From Candidatus Omnitrophota bacterium (GTDB taxonomy: Bacteria; Omnitrophota; Gorgyraeia; Duberdicusellales; 4484-171), in contig JALOCC010000062.1 in the NCBI GenBank assembly GCA_023227945.1, positions 1 through 9,533 on the forward strand: DNA of 9,533 bases, in the 5' to 3' direction. The translations under genes and the position numbers were made by a program. The stretch's first letter is position 1, and each line of letters begins with the position of its first letter. The notes beneath the pieces were generated by a model. That model was not told the DNA's origin. It did no database searches and saw only the letters and a list, made by a program, of their open reading frames with translations. This document shows positions 1 to 5,500 of the stretch, one piece after another.

Positions 1-530
1 CCTATCTCAACGCACCGGGCGCGTTCCGGCTGATTAACATTTATGTACCAGTTATTTGCTTCAAAATGTATAGTGATATCAAAAAAAGAATTTGCATTTT
101 TGCCGTCAAAGTGGCTGACTCCCGTTAAATCATACACTCTTAATATCCATTTTAGATTTTCCCGCTCATAAACAGGGATTGAAGAAATTACTTCATTTAT
201 TCTCTGTTCGGAAATATCCCAGTATGTATGTATCCACCACGGGTCTCTTGCTAAAATTGTAATACGGTTGTCCAAATATCGAAGGGGCAGGCTGTAGCGG
301 TTATTGTCATTAGTTGCTTCCTGGACTGCTGTAAATTTTACTTTCTCTATTGCTACTGATTCTTTCTGCGCAGGAAGAGAATAAATTGGCGCCTGAGGTA
401 TGGATTCTTCTTTAAGGATGATTTTCTTTTTCTTGGCGGCTTTGGGAATTATGCGTTTGATTGAGGATTTTTTGATTATTTTTTTTATATTTTTTGTTTT
501 TTTAGGTGTCTTTGAGGAAACCTTTCTCAT
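1..530 (-). CDS. DUF4912 domain protein, C-terminal part outside the window
   Basis: Reading leftward from the ATG at 528-530, an uninterrupted frame runs off the left edge after 176 codons. The first 45 residues or so are very rich in lysine (KKTKNIKKIIKKSSIKR, then KAAKKKK) and look like a disordered basic tail. From about residue 85 the sequence contains ITILARDPWWIHTYWDIS, the typical opening of the DUF4912 fold, followed by WILRVYDLTG and FDITIHFEANNWYINV, which fit its beta strands. DUF4912 has no established biochemical role; in several phyla it sits near glycogen or GH57 carbohydrate genes, which cannot be tested here. The start is supported by AGAGGT five bases upstream. The gene follows the Fe-S protein gene on the same strand after a repeat-filled gap of about 100 bp. 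The family call is confident; the function is unknown. Confidence 0.85.
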   Translation of the reverse strand, partial: MRKVSSKTPKKTKNIKKIIKKSSIKRIIPKAAKKKKIILKEESIPQAPIYSLPAQKESVAIEKVKFTAVQEATNDNNRYSLPLRYLDNRITILARDPWWIHTYWDISEQRINEVISSIPVYERENLKWILRVYDLTGVSHFDGKNANSFFDITIHFEANNWYINVNQPERARCVEI

Positions 531-590
531 AAATACCTCTTATTGAGTGAAAGAATTCTACCACCTATATATTTACCTGTCAATGGGTTT

Positions 591-657
591 CAGAAAACAG
601 ATAACAGATAACAGAGAATCTAATGCCTGCTTTATGAATTCTGCCTTCTGTTTTCTG
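591..657. repeat. Imperfect palindrome of the word CAGAWAACAG
   Basis: The arm at 591-608 (cagaaaacagataacaga) and the reverse complement of 640-657 (cagaaaacagaaggcaga) agree at 15 of 18 positions, with about 31 bases between them. The left arm is a run of the word CAGATAA. The right arm lies inside the 3' end of the neighbouring Fe-S protein gene and encodes its last residues. It may act as a transcript-end hairpin or be a parasitic repeat; the sequence alone does not decide. Confidence 0.7.
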
Positions 658-1141
658 TCCTCCGGCCTCTCGCTTCTAGCCTGTTTTTAATGGTGCCTAT
701 TTTTGACTGTAACGTACCCATGGGGCATATTGCGCACCAGGCCCTTTCTCTTAGGGGGATACCCAGGATAATGGCAATTATTGTAGTAATTATGCACATT
801 CTTACAAAAACAAAACCTATGGCAACAGGGTTTTTAGGAGAAATTATAAGCTGAGAAACAAAAAAGGCCATAAAAACCACAAGGAAGAGCCACTTAAACC
901 GGGCGCTTAGAAGAATTTTGGGTATTTTCTTCCGCAGGCTAAACTTACGTAATATCAAGTCCAAAAACGCCCCTCTTGGACAAAGATGTGAACACCAGAA
1001 CCTTCCTTTGAAGTAAGAAAGGGTGAGAAAAAATAACATCATAAAAAAAACCAAAAACCCAAGTAGCGGGAAAAAAAGCCCTCCGATAACTATAACCGGC
1101 AGGAACCAAATCATTATCGATTGAAGTATTTTTCTATTCAT
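632..1141 (-). CDS. Membrane 4Fe-4S binding protein, NapH/polyferredoxin-like
   Basis: The 169-residue protein has hydrophobic segments at about 8-42 (probably two passes), 83-100 and 106-128. Two cysteine clusters lie just after membrane segments: C50-x3-C54-P-R-G and C136-x2-C139-P-M-G. Proteins of the NapH/CcoG/polyferredoxin group place CxxxCP motifs in this way to hold Fe-S clusters next to the membrane and pass electrons. Only two short clusters are visible, fewer cysteines than two classical 4Fe-4S sites need, so the cofactor count is uncertain. I chose the ATG at 1139-1141. The frame stays open 35 more codons upstream, but that part is repeat DNA and does not look like protein. AGGA directly touches the ATG, too close for a normal ribosome site. 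The last ~14 residues (EARGRRTENRRQNS) come from the intergenic repeat. The exact partner enzyme is unknown. Confidence 0.75.
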   Translation of the reverse strand: MNRKILQSIMIWFLPVIVIGGLFFPLLGFLVFFMMLFFLTLSYFKGRFWCSHLCPRGAFLDLILRKFSLRKKIPKILLSARFKWLFLVVFMAFFVSQLIISPKNPVAIGFVFVRMCIITTIIAIILGIPLRERAWCAICPMGTLQSKIGTIKNRLEARGRRTENRRQNS

Positions 1142-1320
1142 TCCTAACGCTAATTGTCGCGAATCTTCGCCACCACAATTATAACTGTTTAGGCGAATCC
1201 GCCTGGGGGCGGAAATGCGAATGGCCGCGAATAATTTTGTTCCCAACTATTTTTCTATTCGCGAGTATTCGCGTTTATACCTTACAAACTATCAAGGTTT
1301 AAATTCGCGCGCATTCGTGC
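1142..1320. repeat. ATTCGCG intergenic repeat, copy A
   Basis: The gap between the nfu stop and the start of the Fe-S membrane protein is filled with the words ATTCGCG and CGCGAAT. Two blocks match copy B at 8180-8302: 1148-1165 (17 of 18 identical) and 1257-1284 (25 of 28 identical), in the same order and orientation. Between them copy A carries about 60 extra bases including the hairpin TCCGCC-TGGG-GGCGGA (1198-1213). No gene is visible here apart from an open frame without coding character. Confidence 0.8.
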
Positions 1321-1323
1321 CTC

Positions 1324-1551
1324 TCATTTGACCTGTTCTACTTTTTTAACCTCGGGAATTTCTTCTTTCAGGCGCTGTTCAATCCCCATTTTTAAAGTAT
1401 AAGTGCTCATGGGACAACACCCGCAAGCGCCCTTAAGGCGCAGCTTAACTACACCATCTTCAGTTACCTCAACAAGTTCAACATCTCCGCCGTCTGCCTG
1501 AAGAGCTGGCCTTATTCCTTTTAGCGCGTTTTCTACTTTTTCTTTTAGCAT
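1324..1551 (-). CDS. NifU C-terminal domain (Nfu-type) Fe-S cluster scaffold
   Basis: The 75-residue protein is essentially one Nfu domain. It has an N-terminal helix, [16 protein letters not shown], a strand [10 protein letters not shown], the cluster motif G-A-C42-G-C44-C45-P-M-S, then the helical [12 protein letters not shown]. Nfu proteins bind a 4Fe-4S cluster between two subunits through a CxxC motif and deliver it to client enzymes in the cytoplasm. Here the motif reads CGCC, so the two usual ligands (C42 and C45) are present, plus an extra cysteine between them. The length is normal for stand-alone Nfu proteins. The start is firm: a perfect AAGGAGGT lies just upstream of the ATG at 1549-1551. 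The neighbouring genes encode a flavoprotein reductase and a 4Fe-4S membrane protein, plausible clients or partners. A stable hairpin lies immediately upstream of the ribosome site. Confidence 0.93.
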   Translation of the reverse strand: MLKEKVENALKGIRPALQADGGDVELVEVTEDGVVKLRLKGACGCCPMSTYTLKMGIEQRLKEEIPEVKKVEQVK

Positions 1552-1565
1552 AATTGGACCTCCTT

Positions 1566-1594
1566 AAATTGTCCAGCCAAAGGCTGGACGATTT
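1566..1594. other. Strong hairpin directly upstream of the nfu ribosome site
   Basis: GTCCAGCC (1571-1578), loop AAA, GGCTGGAC (1582-1589) is a perfect 8-bp stem. It is extended outward by one G-T and four A-T pairs (1566-1570 with 1590-1594). On the minus-strand transcript the stem ends where the AAGGAGGT of nfu begins, so it could be a processing, stability or translation-control element. No T-run follows it, which argues against a simple terminator. Confidence 0.6.
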
Positions 1595-1595
1595 A

Positions 1596-1659
1596 ACCCC
1601 GCCGAGCTTGTGGTAAATTTTTCTTGAAAAATTTACCACATATATAGGCGAGGCGGGGT
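1596..1659. repeat. Nested palindromic element, GC outer stem with AT inner stem
   Basis: The outer stem ACCCCGCC (1596-1603) pairs perfectly with GGCGGGGT (1652-1659). Inside it, 1609-1623 (tgtggtaaatttttc) pairs perfectly over 15 bp with 1626-1640, leaving only two loop bases. Such a nested perfect palindrome suggests a small mobile or REP-like element, or a cruciform-forming site. The outer stem sequence recurs at 2512-2519 and 2552-2559. Confidence 0.7.
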
Positions 1660-1663
1660 AGAT

Positions 1664-1701
1664 ATAAAAACGGATTTACGCACGGTCATTGCGTTCATCC
1701 G
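1664..1701 (-). terminator. Rho-independent terminator-like hairpin after the flavoprotein gene
   Basis: On the minus strand, CGGAT-GA-ACGC, a nine-base loop, GCGT-AA-ATCCG is followed directly by TTTTTAT. The stem is 9 bp with a 2x2 internal mismatch and lies 18 bases beyond the flavoprotein TAA. Position, stem and T-run all fit an intrinsic terminator. The stem words also resemble the degenerate repeats in other gaps, so it may be a repeat serving as a terminator. Confidence 0.55.
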
Positions 1702-1718
1702 CAGTCCCCCTTCTATTA

Positions 1719-2429
1719 TTAGTAACCGATAAAATTCTCTATTTGCACGTTTTCTTTTTCGCAGCCCAAATCGAAGCATAACCCCTTCATAGCCGTAACC
1801 ATTCCGGGCGGGCCATAGATAAAAACTATGCGTTTCGCCAAATCGGAAGTTTTCTCTTCTATTAAATTCTTGTCTATACGGCCAAATACGCACGCGTCAT
1901 TTATCGGCGCACAATCGGTTATCGTATAGATTATTTTTATATTTTTGTTTGTGCGGCACAAAGAATCAAGATCCTCTCTAAACGCTATATCTTCCTCGCT
2001 CCTGTTTGAATAAAACACAAGTGCATTAGTATCTAAATTCTTCTCGCATATATATTCCAATATAGAGATAACCGGAGTTATGCCTATACCGCCTATAAGA
2101 AAGGTGATATTTCTCATTTCCTGCCGGAAGACAACATTTCCAAGTGGAGCTTGTGCTAATATTTCATCGCCTTTATCCAGATTAATAAGTTTACGTGAGA
2201 ATTCACTTTCGCTTAGGCGTTTGGTAACTTCTATATACGGCTTTTGCGGCGAACAGGAAAATGAAAGATATTTATTCAAGCCTTTATTTTTCCTGTTATT
2301 CTCATCGAACAGGAGCTGCAGGAATTGTCCGGGAATAAAATCTATTTTTTCGCGCGGTAAAAACCGGAAACTTGTGATAGTGGAAGTTCTTTTTATTTTT
2401 TCGATGAATTTTATTCTTGCTTCTTTCAC
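1719..2429 (-). CDS. Ferredoxin-NADP reductase-like FAD/NAD(P)H oxidoreductase
   Basis: The product, 236 residues from a GTG start, has the FNR two-domain layout. The FAD barrel (about 1-100) contains PGQF at 33-36 and YLSFSCSP at 54-61, which corresponds to the RxYSxxS flavin motif. The nucleotide domain has GGIGITP at 113-119, VFYSNRSEEDIAF at 138-150 and YGPPGMV at 205-211. It ends in FIGY, an aromatic end common in this superfamily. The enzyme should move electrons between NAD(P)H and a one-electron partner such as ferredoxin or an Fe-S protein. No CxxxxCxxC ferredoxin domain is fused to it, so the partner must be separate. The GTG at 2427-2429 is preferred because AAGGA lies a few bases upstream and homology starts there; the frame also continues upstream to a TTG at 2531 through hairpin DNA. 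Ribosome site and start lie inside a hairpin stem, suggesting translational control. Confidence 0.8.
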   Translation of the reverse strand: MKEARIKFIEKIKRTSTITSFRFLPREKIDFIPGQFLQLLFDENNRKNKGLNKYLSFSCSPQKPYIEVTKRLSESEFSRKLINLDKGDEILAQAPLGNVVFRQEMRNITFLIGGIGITPVISILEYICEKNLDTNALVFYSNRSEEDIAFREDLDSLCRTNKNIKIIYTITDCAPINDACVFGRIDKNLIEEKTSDLAKRIVFIYGPPGMVTAMKGLCFDLGCEKENVQIENFIGY

Positions 2430-2559
2430 CCAGCCCTTCCTTTTTAAAATTATTATTTTTATCCCAGACCTTCCTTTGAGCCCCTGCGCCTTCTTAGGAA
2501 GGGCTGGGTTCACCCCGCCCTTCCCTCTCAACTTCTGCGTTTCCCAGGAAGGGCGGGGT
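2428..2559. repeat. Tandem pair of related hairpins between ldh and the flavoprotein gene
   Basis: Hairpin 1: ACCCAGCCCTTCC (2428-2440) pairs with 2497-2509, a perfect 13-bp stem. Hairpin 2: ACCCCGCCCTTCC (2512-2524) pairs with 2547-2559, also a perfect 13-bp stem. The stems differ at one position, and the pairing base differs too (A-T in one, C-G in the other), so pairing is kept. Hairpin 1 contains the flavoprotein ribosome site and part of its GTG start. Hairpin 2 ends directly beside the ldh stop codon (TGA at 2560-2562). Confidence 0.8.
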
Positions 2560-3501
2560 TCATAATCCGCTTGACTTTATAACCTCTTTTATAAGCTTAG
2601 CTGATTCTTGAAAATTAGAGATTTCTTCTGGTTCAAGTTTAAGCTTAAGAAGTTCTCTCACTCCTTTTTTATCTACAACCGCCGGCACACTCATATAAAC
2701 GCCACTCACATCATAATAATTATCCACCAAAGAAGAAACCGGCAAAATGGAATTTTCATCTTTCAGGATAGCGCTGGTTATTCTGGTAAGCGCAAGGCCT
2801 ACTCCGTAAGAAGTCTCCCCTTTTCTTTCGATAATTTCATAGGCAAAATTCTTAACCTCATTAAATATCCCGGGAAGGGTAGTTTTTGCATTGCATTTAT
2901 TGCACATCGGACAATAATCTTTGAATAAAACTCCCCCAATCATTGCGCGGCTCCATACAGGAAACTCACTGTCTCCATGCTCACCCAATATATAAGCATG
3001 AACATTACGGGCATCTACATTGCAATGCTTGGATAGCAATAGCCGAAACCTTGCGCTATCCAATACTGTTCCCGAACCAATAATTTCCTGCCATGGTTTT
3101 TGAGAGATTTTGTAAGCTGCGTAGCTAAGTACATCTACCGGGTTTGTCACTATGATAAATATTGCCCCTTCGGCATATTTCATTATTTTAGGAATTATCT
3201 CTTTATATATACCTACGTTTTGCTTTGCCAGGCCGAGCCGGTTCTCGCCTGGTTTCTGTTTTGCTCCGGCAGTGATAACTATAATATCCGAGCCTTTTAA
3301 GTCAGGGTAATCTCCGACGGCAATATCAACGGGCGAAACAAACGGCATACAGCTTGCAAGGTCCATGGCTTCGCCTTCCGTTCGTTTCTTATCGATATCA
3401 AAAATAACTATGGAACGTGCAAGATTAGCCATCATTAAGCTATAAGCATAACGCATGCCTACATTGCCGCTGCCTATAATTGAAACTTTTGGTATAAGCA
3501 T
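2560..3501 (-). CDS. ldh: L-lactate dehydrogenase, NAD-dependent
   Basis: The 313-residue protein is a full-length LDH/MDH family enzyme for the cytoplasmic interconversion of pyruvate and lactate with NADH. The Rossmann motif GSGNVG is at 10-15, and D35 in IVIFDID indicates NAD rather than NADP. The substrate-loop segment AGAKQKPGENRLGL (78-91) places Q82 where LDHs have Gln102; malate dehydrogenases have Arg there. Catalytic residues are visible as D148/R151 (VLDSARFR) and H175 (GEHGDSEFPVW). An unusual feature is C197-x2-C200-x2-C203 in DYCPMCNKCN, in the variable region after the active-site histidine. I chose the ATG at 3499-3501 because AGAGGAG lies six bases upstream; an in-frame start ten codons further up adds residues unlike the family. 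A consensus promoter lies about 55 bases upstream. It is the first gene of the leftward group. Confidence 0.9.
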   Translation of the reverse strand: MLIPKVSIIGSGNVGMRYAYSLMMANLARSIVIFDIDKKRTEGEAMDLASCMPFVSPVDIAVGDYPDLKGSDIIVITAGAKQKPGENRLGLAKQNVGIYKEIIPKIMKYAEGAIFIIVTNPVDVLSYAAYKISQKPWQEIIGSGTVLDSARFRLLLSKHCNVDARNVHAYILGEHGDSEFPVWSRAMIGGVLFKDYCPMCNKCNAKTTLPGIFNEVKNFAYEIIERKGETSYGVGLALTRITSAILKDENSILPVSSLVDNYYDVSGVYMSVPAVVDKKGVRELLKLKLEPEEISNFQESAKLIKEVIKSSGL

Positions 3502-3554
3502 TTTTGCTCCTCTTTTTATAATTATAGCCACGATTTATACCTTTTTAGGCGTAT

Positions 3555-3584
3555 ATTATAACGCAGGCGGCGTGCCGGTGTCAA
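3555..3584 (-). promoter_or_regulatory. Consensus sigma-70-type promoter for ldh
   Basis: On the minus strand, TTGACA (3579-3584) and TATAAT (3555-3560) are both exact consensus hexamers, separated by 18 bp. The predicted transcription start falls near 3547, about 45 bases before the ldh ATG, giving a short leader with the AGAGGAG ribosome site. It is the clearest promoter in the window. I see no obvious operator palindrome over it. Confidence 0.75.
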
Positions 3585-3737
3585 AGGTTTAAGTCTACCC
3601 AGAATTGATGCTTTTCTGCCCTAAAATTCCGCTTAACAACAGAAGCATTTTGCCTGGTAAAAGGCAGCAAATGAGGCTATTCTGCTTTAATGATACTTAT
3701 AGCTGGCTTAAAACCGTAAGTTTGGTAAAATATTGAT
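3585..3737. promoter_or_regulatory. Divergent intergenic region with weak promoter signal for pncC
   Basis: This 153-bp gap separates the divergent ldh and pncC genes. On the plus strand TAAAAT (3726-3731) could be a -10 element, but it lies only six bases before the pncC ATG, which would give a nearly leaderless mRNA, and no convincing -35 is visible. TTGCCT (3650-3655) and AGGCA (3662-3666) could form a small stem. An open frame of 42 codons from ATG 3608 ends in TGA one base before the pncC ATG; it has no ribosome site and no recognisable product. Confidence 0.3.
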
Positions 3738-4211
3738 ATGGCTAAATTGAAAAATTTAATTTTTTATCTGCGTATCAAAAAATTAACAATATCTGCGGTT
3801 GAATCCGTAAGCGGTGGTTATTTATCTTATCTGCTGACAAAAACACCCGGAAGCTCTAAGGTATTTAAAGGCGGGCTCATAGTTTATTCTCCGGAAAGCA
3901 AAAATAAATTGCTGCACATACCACTGCCGCTGCTCAATAAAACGCTAGGGGTTTCTAAAAGCATTTCAATCCTTCTTGCGAAACGAACAAAACAATTTTT
4001 TAAAACAGATTTAGCGGTTTCTTTGGTAGGTTTCGCCTCGGCCCCTGCTCAAAAGGGTATAAAAGTAGGCACAATATTTATGGCTGTTGCGGATAGATAT
4101 GGCGTAGCTTCGAAAAAAATCCTGCTTAAGGGCAGTAGGGATTATGTCCGCAAACAAGCAAGCCGAATGGCTGTAGATTTATTATGCCGAAGGTTAAACT
4201 CTAAACACTAA
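3738..4211 (+). CDS. pncC: Nicotinamide-nucleotide amidohydrolase (CinA C-terminal domain)
   Basis: The 157-residue protein matches the stand-alone CinA C-terminal domain, PncC. This enzyme deamidates nicotinamide mononucleotide to nicotinate mononucleotide in NAD recycling. Family landmarks in order are VESVSGG at 21-27 (usual AESCTGG), PGSSKVFKGGLIVYSPESK at 37-55 (usual GGVVAYSNEAK), GVS at 91-93, GFASAP near 99-104 (usual GIAGPxGG), VGTIFMAV and SRDYVRKQAS. The nucleophile-type serine S23, Y50 and K55 are kept, but the glycine-rich GIAGPGG loop is altered, so activity on the usual substrate is not certain. There is no COG1058 (molybdopterin-like) half. No Shine-Dalgarno is evident before the ATG. 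The last five codons and stop lie in the AAACTCTAAAC repeat. It pairs with thpR, as in many pgpA-cinA-thpR-recA clusters, but is inverted relative to pgpA here. Confidence 0.85.
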   Translation: MAKLKNLIFYLRIKKLTISAVESVSGGYLSYLLTKTPGSSKVFKGGLIVYSPESKNKLLHIPLPLLNKTLGVSKSISILLAKRTKQFFKTDLAVSLVGFASAPAQKGIKVGTIFMAVADRYGVASKKILLKGSRDYVRKQASRMAVDLLCRRLNSKH

Positions 4212-4372
4212 ACTCTTCCGCCACCTTTAAAAAATAAGGCGGACCCGCCTAAGGCGGGAAATCCTAAACAAACTACAAACACGAAACCATAAACTTGAAA
4301 CGTTTAGAGTTTGTGATTTGTAGTTTCGAGTTTGTTTAGAGTTTAGGGTTTCGGATTTAGAGTTTTTAAGAA
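4197..4372. repeat. AAACTCTAAAC word repeat with head-to-head palindrome
   Basis: The whole pncC-thpR gap is made of degenerate words of the type AAACTCTAAAC and their complement. The arm 4266-4301 and the reverse complement of the directly adjoining arm 4302-4337 agree at 27 of 36 positions, with no loop. Two short GC hairpins lie at its left: TCCGCC (4217-4222)/GGCGGA (4238-4243) and CCCGCC-TAA-GGCGGG (4244-4258). The repeat begins inside the last codons of pncC and ends a few bases before thpR. Confidence 0.75.
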
Positions 4373-4377
4373 AAAAT

Positions 4378-4926
4378 ATGCGTTTATTCATTGCCATAGA
4401 CATTCCGGAAGATTTAAAAGAAAAATTATCGCGCGCAGTTACCAGGCTTAAAAAATGTGATTTAGATGCAAAATGGGTTAATACTTCAAACATTCATATG
4501 ACTTTAAAGTTTTTGGGGGAAGTTTCTGAGGAACAGCTCGATAAAATTAAAAATATAATAAAAACAACTGCCGGTAATTTCAGTCAATTGGAACTTAACG
4601 TAGGCAGCTTTGGTTTTTTCCCTAACGAAACATCACCGAGAGTATTTTTTATATCAACAGACAATGAGGAAATATTAAAAAATATCTCCCTACAGCTTGA
4701 AGATAAGCTTGAAAGCTTGGGTTTTCCTAAGGAAGGCCGTTTTAAATCTCACCTTACTATTGCAAGGTTTCGAACTAAAAGAAATATTGATTGCCTTAAG
4801 AATGAAATGAAAGGTATGACTATTGAAGCTAAGTTTGCAGTTAGCGAAATAATTCTTTTTAAAAGCCTACTTAAGCCTACCGGCCCGGTTTATGAAAAAT
4901 TATTCTGCGCGCCGTTACAAGGATAA
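4378..4926 (+). CDS. thpR: RNA 2',3'-cyclic phosphodiesterase (2'-5' RNA ligase family)
   Basis: The 182-residue protein is a member of the 2H phosphoesterase superfamily. It opens with MRLFIAIDIPEDLKEKL, the standard ThpR start. It carries both catalytic HxTx motifs, H40-M-T42-L in IHMTLKFLGEV and H125-L-T127-I in SHLTIARFR. The tail SEIILFKSLLKPTGPVYEKL is also typical. Family members hydrolyse 2',3'-cyclic phosphate ends of RNA and can join tRNA half molecules in vitro; the in vivo role is unsettled. The length is normal. No clear ribosome site precedes the ATG (only AAGAAAAA), which follows the word-repeat gap. It lies downstream of pncC on the same strand and converges on the TPR gene. 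Confidence 0.93.
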   Translation: MRLFIAIDIPEDLKEKLSRAVTRLKKCDLDAKWVNTSNIHMTLKFLGEVSEEQLDKIKNIIKTTAGNFSQLELNVGSFGFFPNETSPRVFFISTDNEEILKNISLQLEDKLESLGFPKEGRFKSHLTIARFRTKRNIDCLKNEMKGMTIEAKFAVSEIILFKSLLKPTGPVYEKLFCAPLQG

Positions 4927-4927
4927 A

Positions 4928-4962
4928 GAAGGACGTAAAACGTGGGACGTAGAACGTGGACA
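4928..4962 (+). repeat. GGACGTAAAACGTG word repeat, inverted partner of 5618-5640
   Basis: Two bases after the thpR stop comes ggacgtaaaacgtgggacgt, then agaacgtggac, an iterated ACGT word. The block 4928-4950 agrees with the reverse complement of 5618-5640 at 20 of 23 positions. The two copies therefore flank the TPR gene in inverted orientation. Confidence 0.7.
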
Positions 4963-5069
4963 ATAGAAGCTCGGAAAGGTGAAGGTGGCTTTGACTGGAT
5001 GAATTTTGCTATCGGTTATATTCAGAAGAAACAGAAAAATCCATAGAAAGATAAATAATATAATCTAAA
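4963..5069 (+). other. Gap with a possible coding remnant
   Basis: This is the space between the convergent thpR and TPR genes. A plus-strand frame from GTG 4942 to TAG 5046 encodes 34 residues ending EGGFDWMNFAIGYIQKKQKN-P. The last half has protein-like composition, unlike the word repeat before it, and may be the tail of a decayed gene or chance. I see no terminator, tRNA or other element here. Confidence 0.2.
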
Positions 5070-5471
5070 CTATTTTTTATTCCTATTATCTAGTAATTTT
5101 AGATTAGCATTTATCAATACTATAACGCCTGTTTTATCGCCGTGTTTATGATATAGTTCGAGTGCCTTATTATAATATTCTCTTGCTTTATCGTTTTCGC
5201 CAAGAATCTGGTAACAAACAGCTAAACCACCGCTATATGCTGAGAGATTTTTGCCTTCCCCTTTAAACCTTGAATAAAAATATGCTTCTACGTAATCTGG
5301 CCTCATTAGTATCGCCTTATTGAAATAATATATTGCCCGCTCTGGTTGCTGTTGTTCATAGATGCTGCCCCTACACCACCAAAAGAAAGGTCTCAATAGA
5401 AAAAGTCCGTATATTATGGCAAGTAACAGAAGTATAACAATTGAAATTACGATAATTTTTTTATTCTTCAT
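5070..5471 (-). CDS. Small membrane-anchored TPR protein
   Basis: The 133-residue protein begins MKNKK followed by a single strongly hydrophobic segment at about 6-26, which is a signal anchor. This is followed by two TPR-like helical repeats, about 36-66 (EQQQPERAIYYFNKAILMRPDY) and 78-108 (AYSGGLAVCYQILGENDKAREYYNKAL). It should sit on the outer face of the inner membrane and mediate protein contacts; no enzyme motif is visible. The ATG at 5469-5471 is chosen because AAAGGAG lies just upstream, and an upstream in-frame start would overlap it. The gene is not a usual member of the pgpA-pncC-thpR cluster and is flanked by inverted repeat copies, so it may be a late insertion. The exact function is unknown. 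Confidence 0.75.
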   Translation of the reverse strand: MKNKKIIVISIVILLLLAIIYGLFLLRPFFWWCRGSIYEQQQPERAIYYFNKAILMRPDYVEAYFYSRFKGEGKNLSAYSGGLAVCYQILGENDKAREYYNKALELYHKHGDKTGVIVLINANLKLLDNRNKK

Positions 5472-5500
5472 CGTTCTCCTTTCTTGTAACAACTTATACC

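Noticed and set aside
1142..1246. Extension of the Fe-S protein by 35 residues to an upstream start
   Set aside because: The added residues are translated from the ATTCGCG repeat, have no membrane or cofactor features, and the ATG at 1141 fits the family's hydrophobic start.
2430..2531. Start of the flavoprotein at TTG 2531
   Set aside because: The extra 34 residues come from hairpin DNA, family homology starts near 2429, and AAGGA precedes the GTG there.
2080..2565. Plus-strand frame opposite the flavoprotein gene
   Set aside because: It is antisense to a gene with clear family motifs and has no homology-like features. The same applies to the plus-strand frames at 2608-2928, 7035-7511 and 8265-8711.
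2560..3501. Malate dehydrogenase instead of lactate dehydrogenase
   Set aside because: The substrate-loop residue is glutamine (AKQKPGENR), as in LDHs; MDHs have arginine there.
3608..3736. 42-codon ORF directly upstream of pncC
   Set aside because: It has no ribosome site, no recognisable domain and chance-like composition; kept only as a comment in the intergenic entry.
4197..4372. CRISPR array or true telomere repeat
   Set aside because: There are no constant repeats with unique spacers of even length. The TTTAGGG-like word is one variant in a degenerate array inside a chromosome region with genes on both sides.
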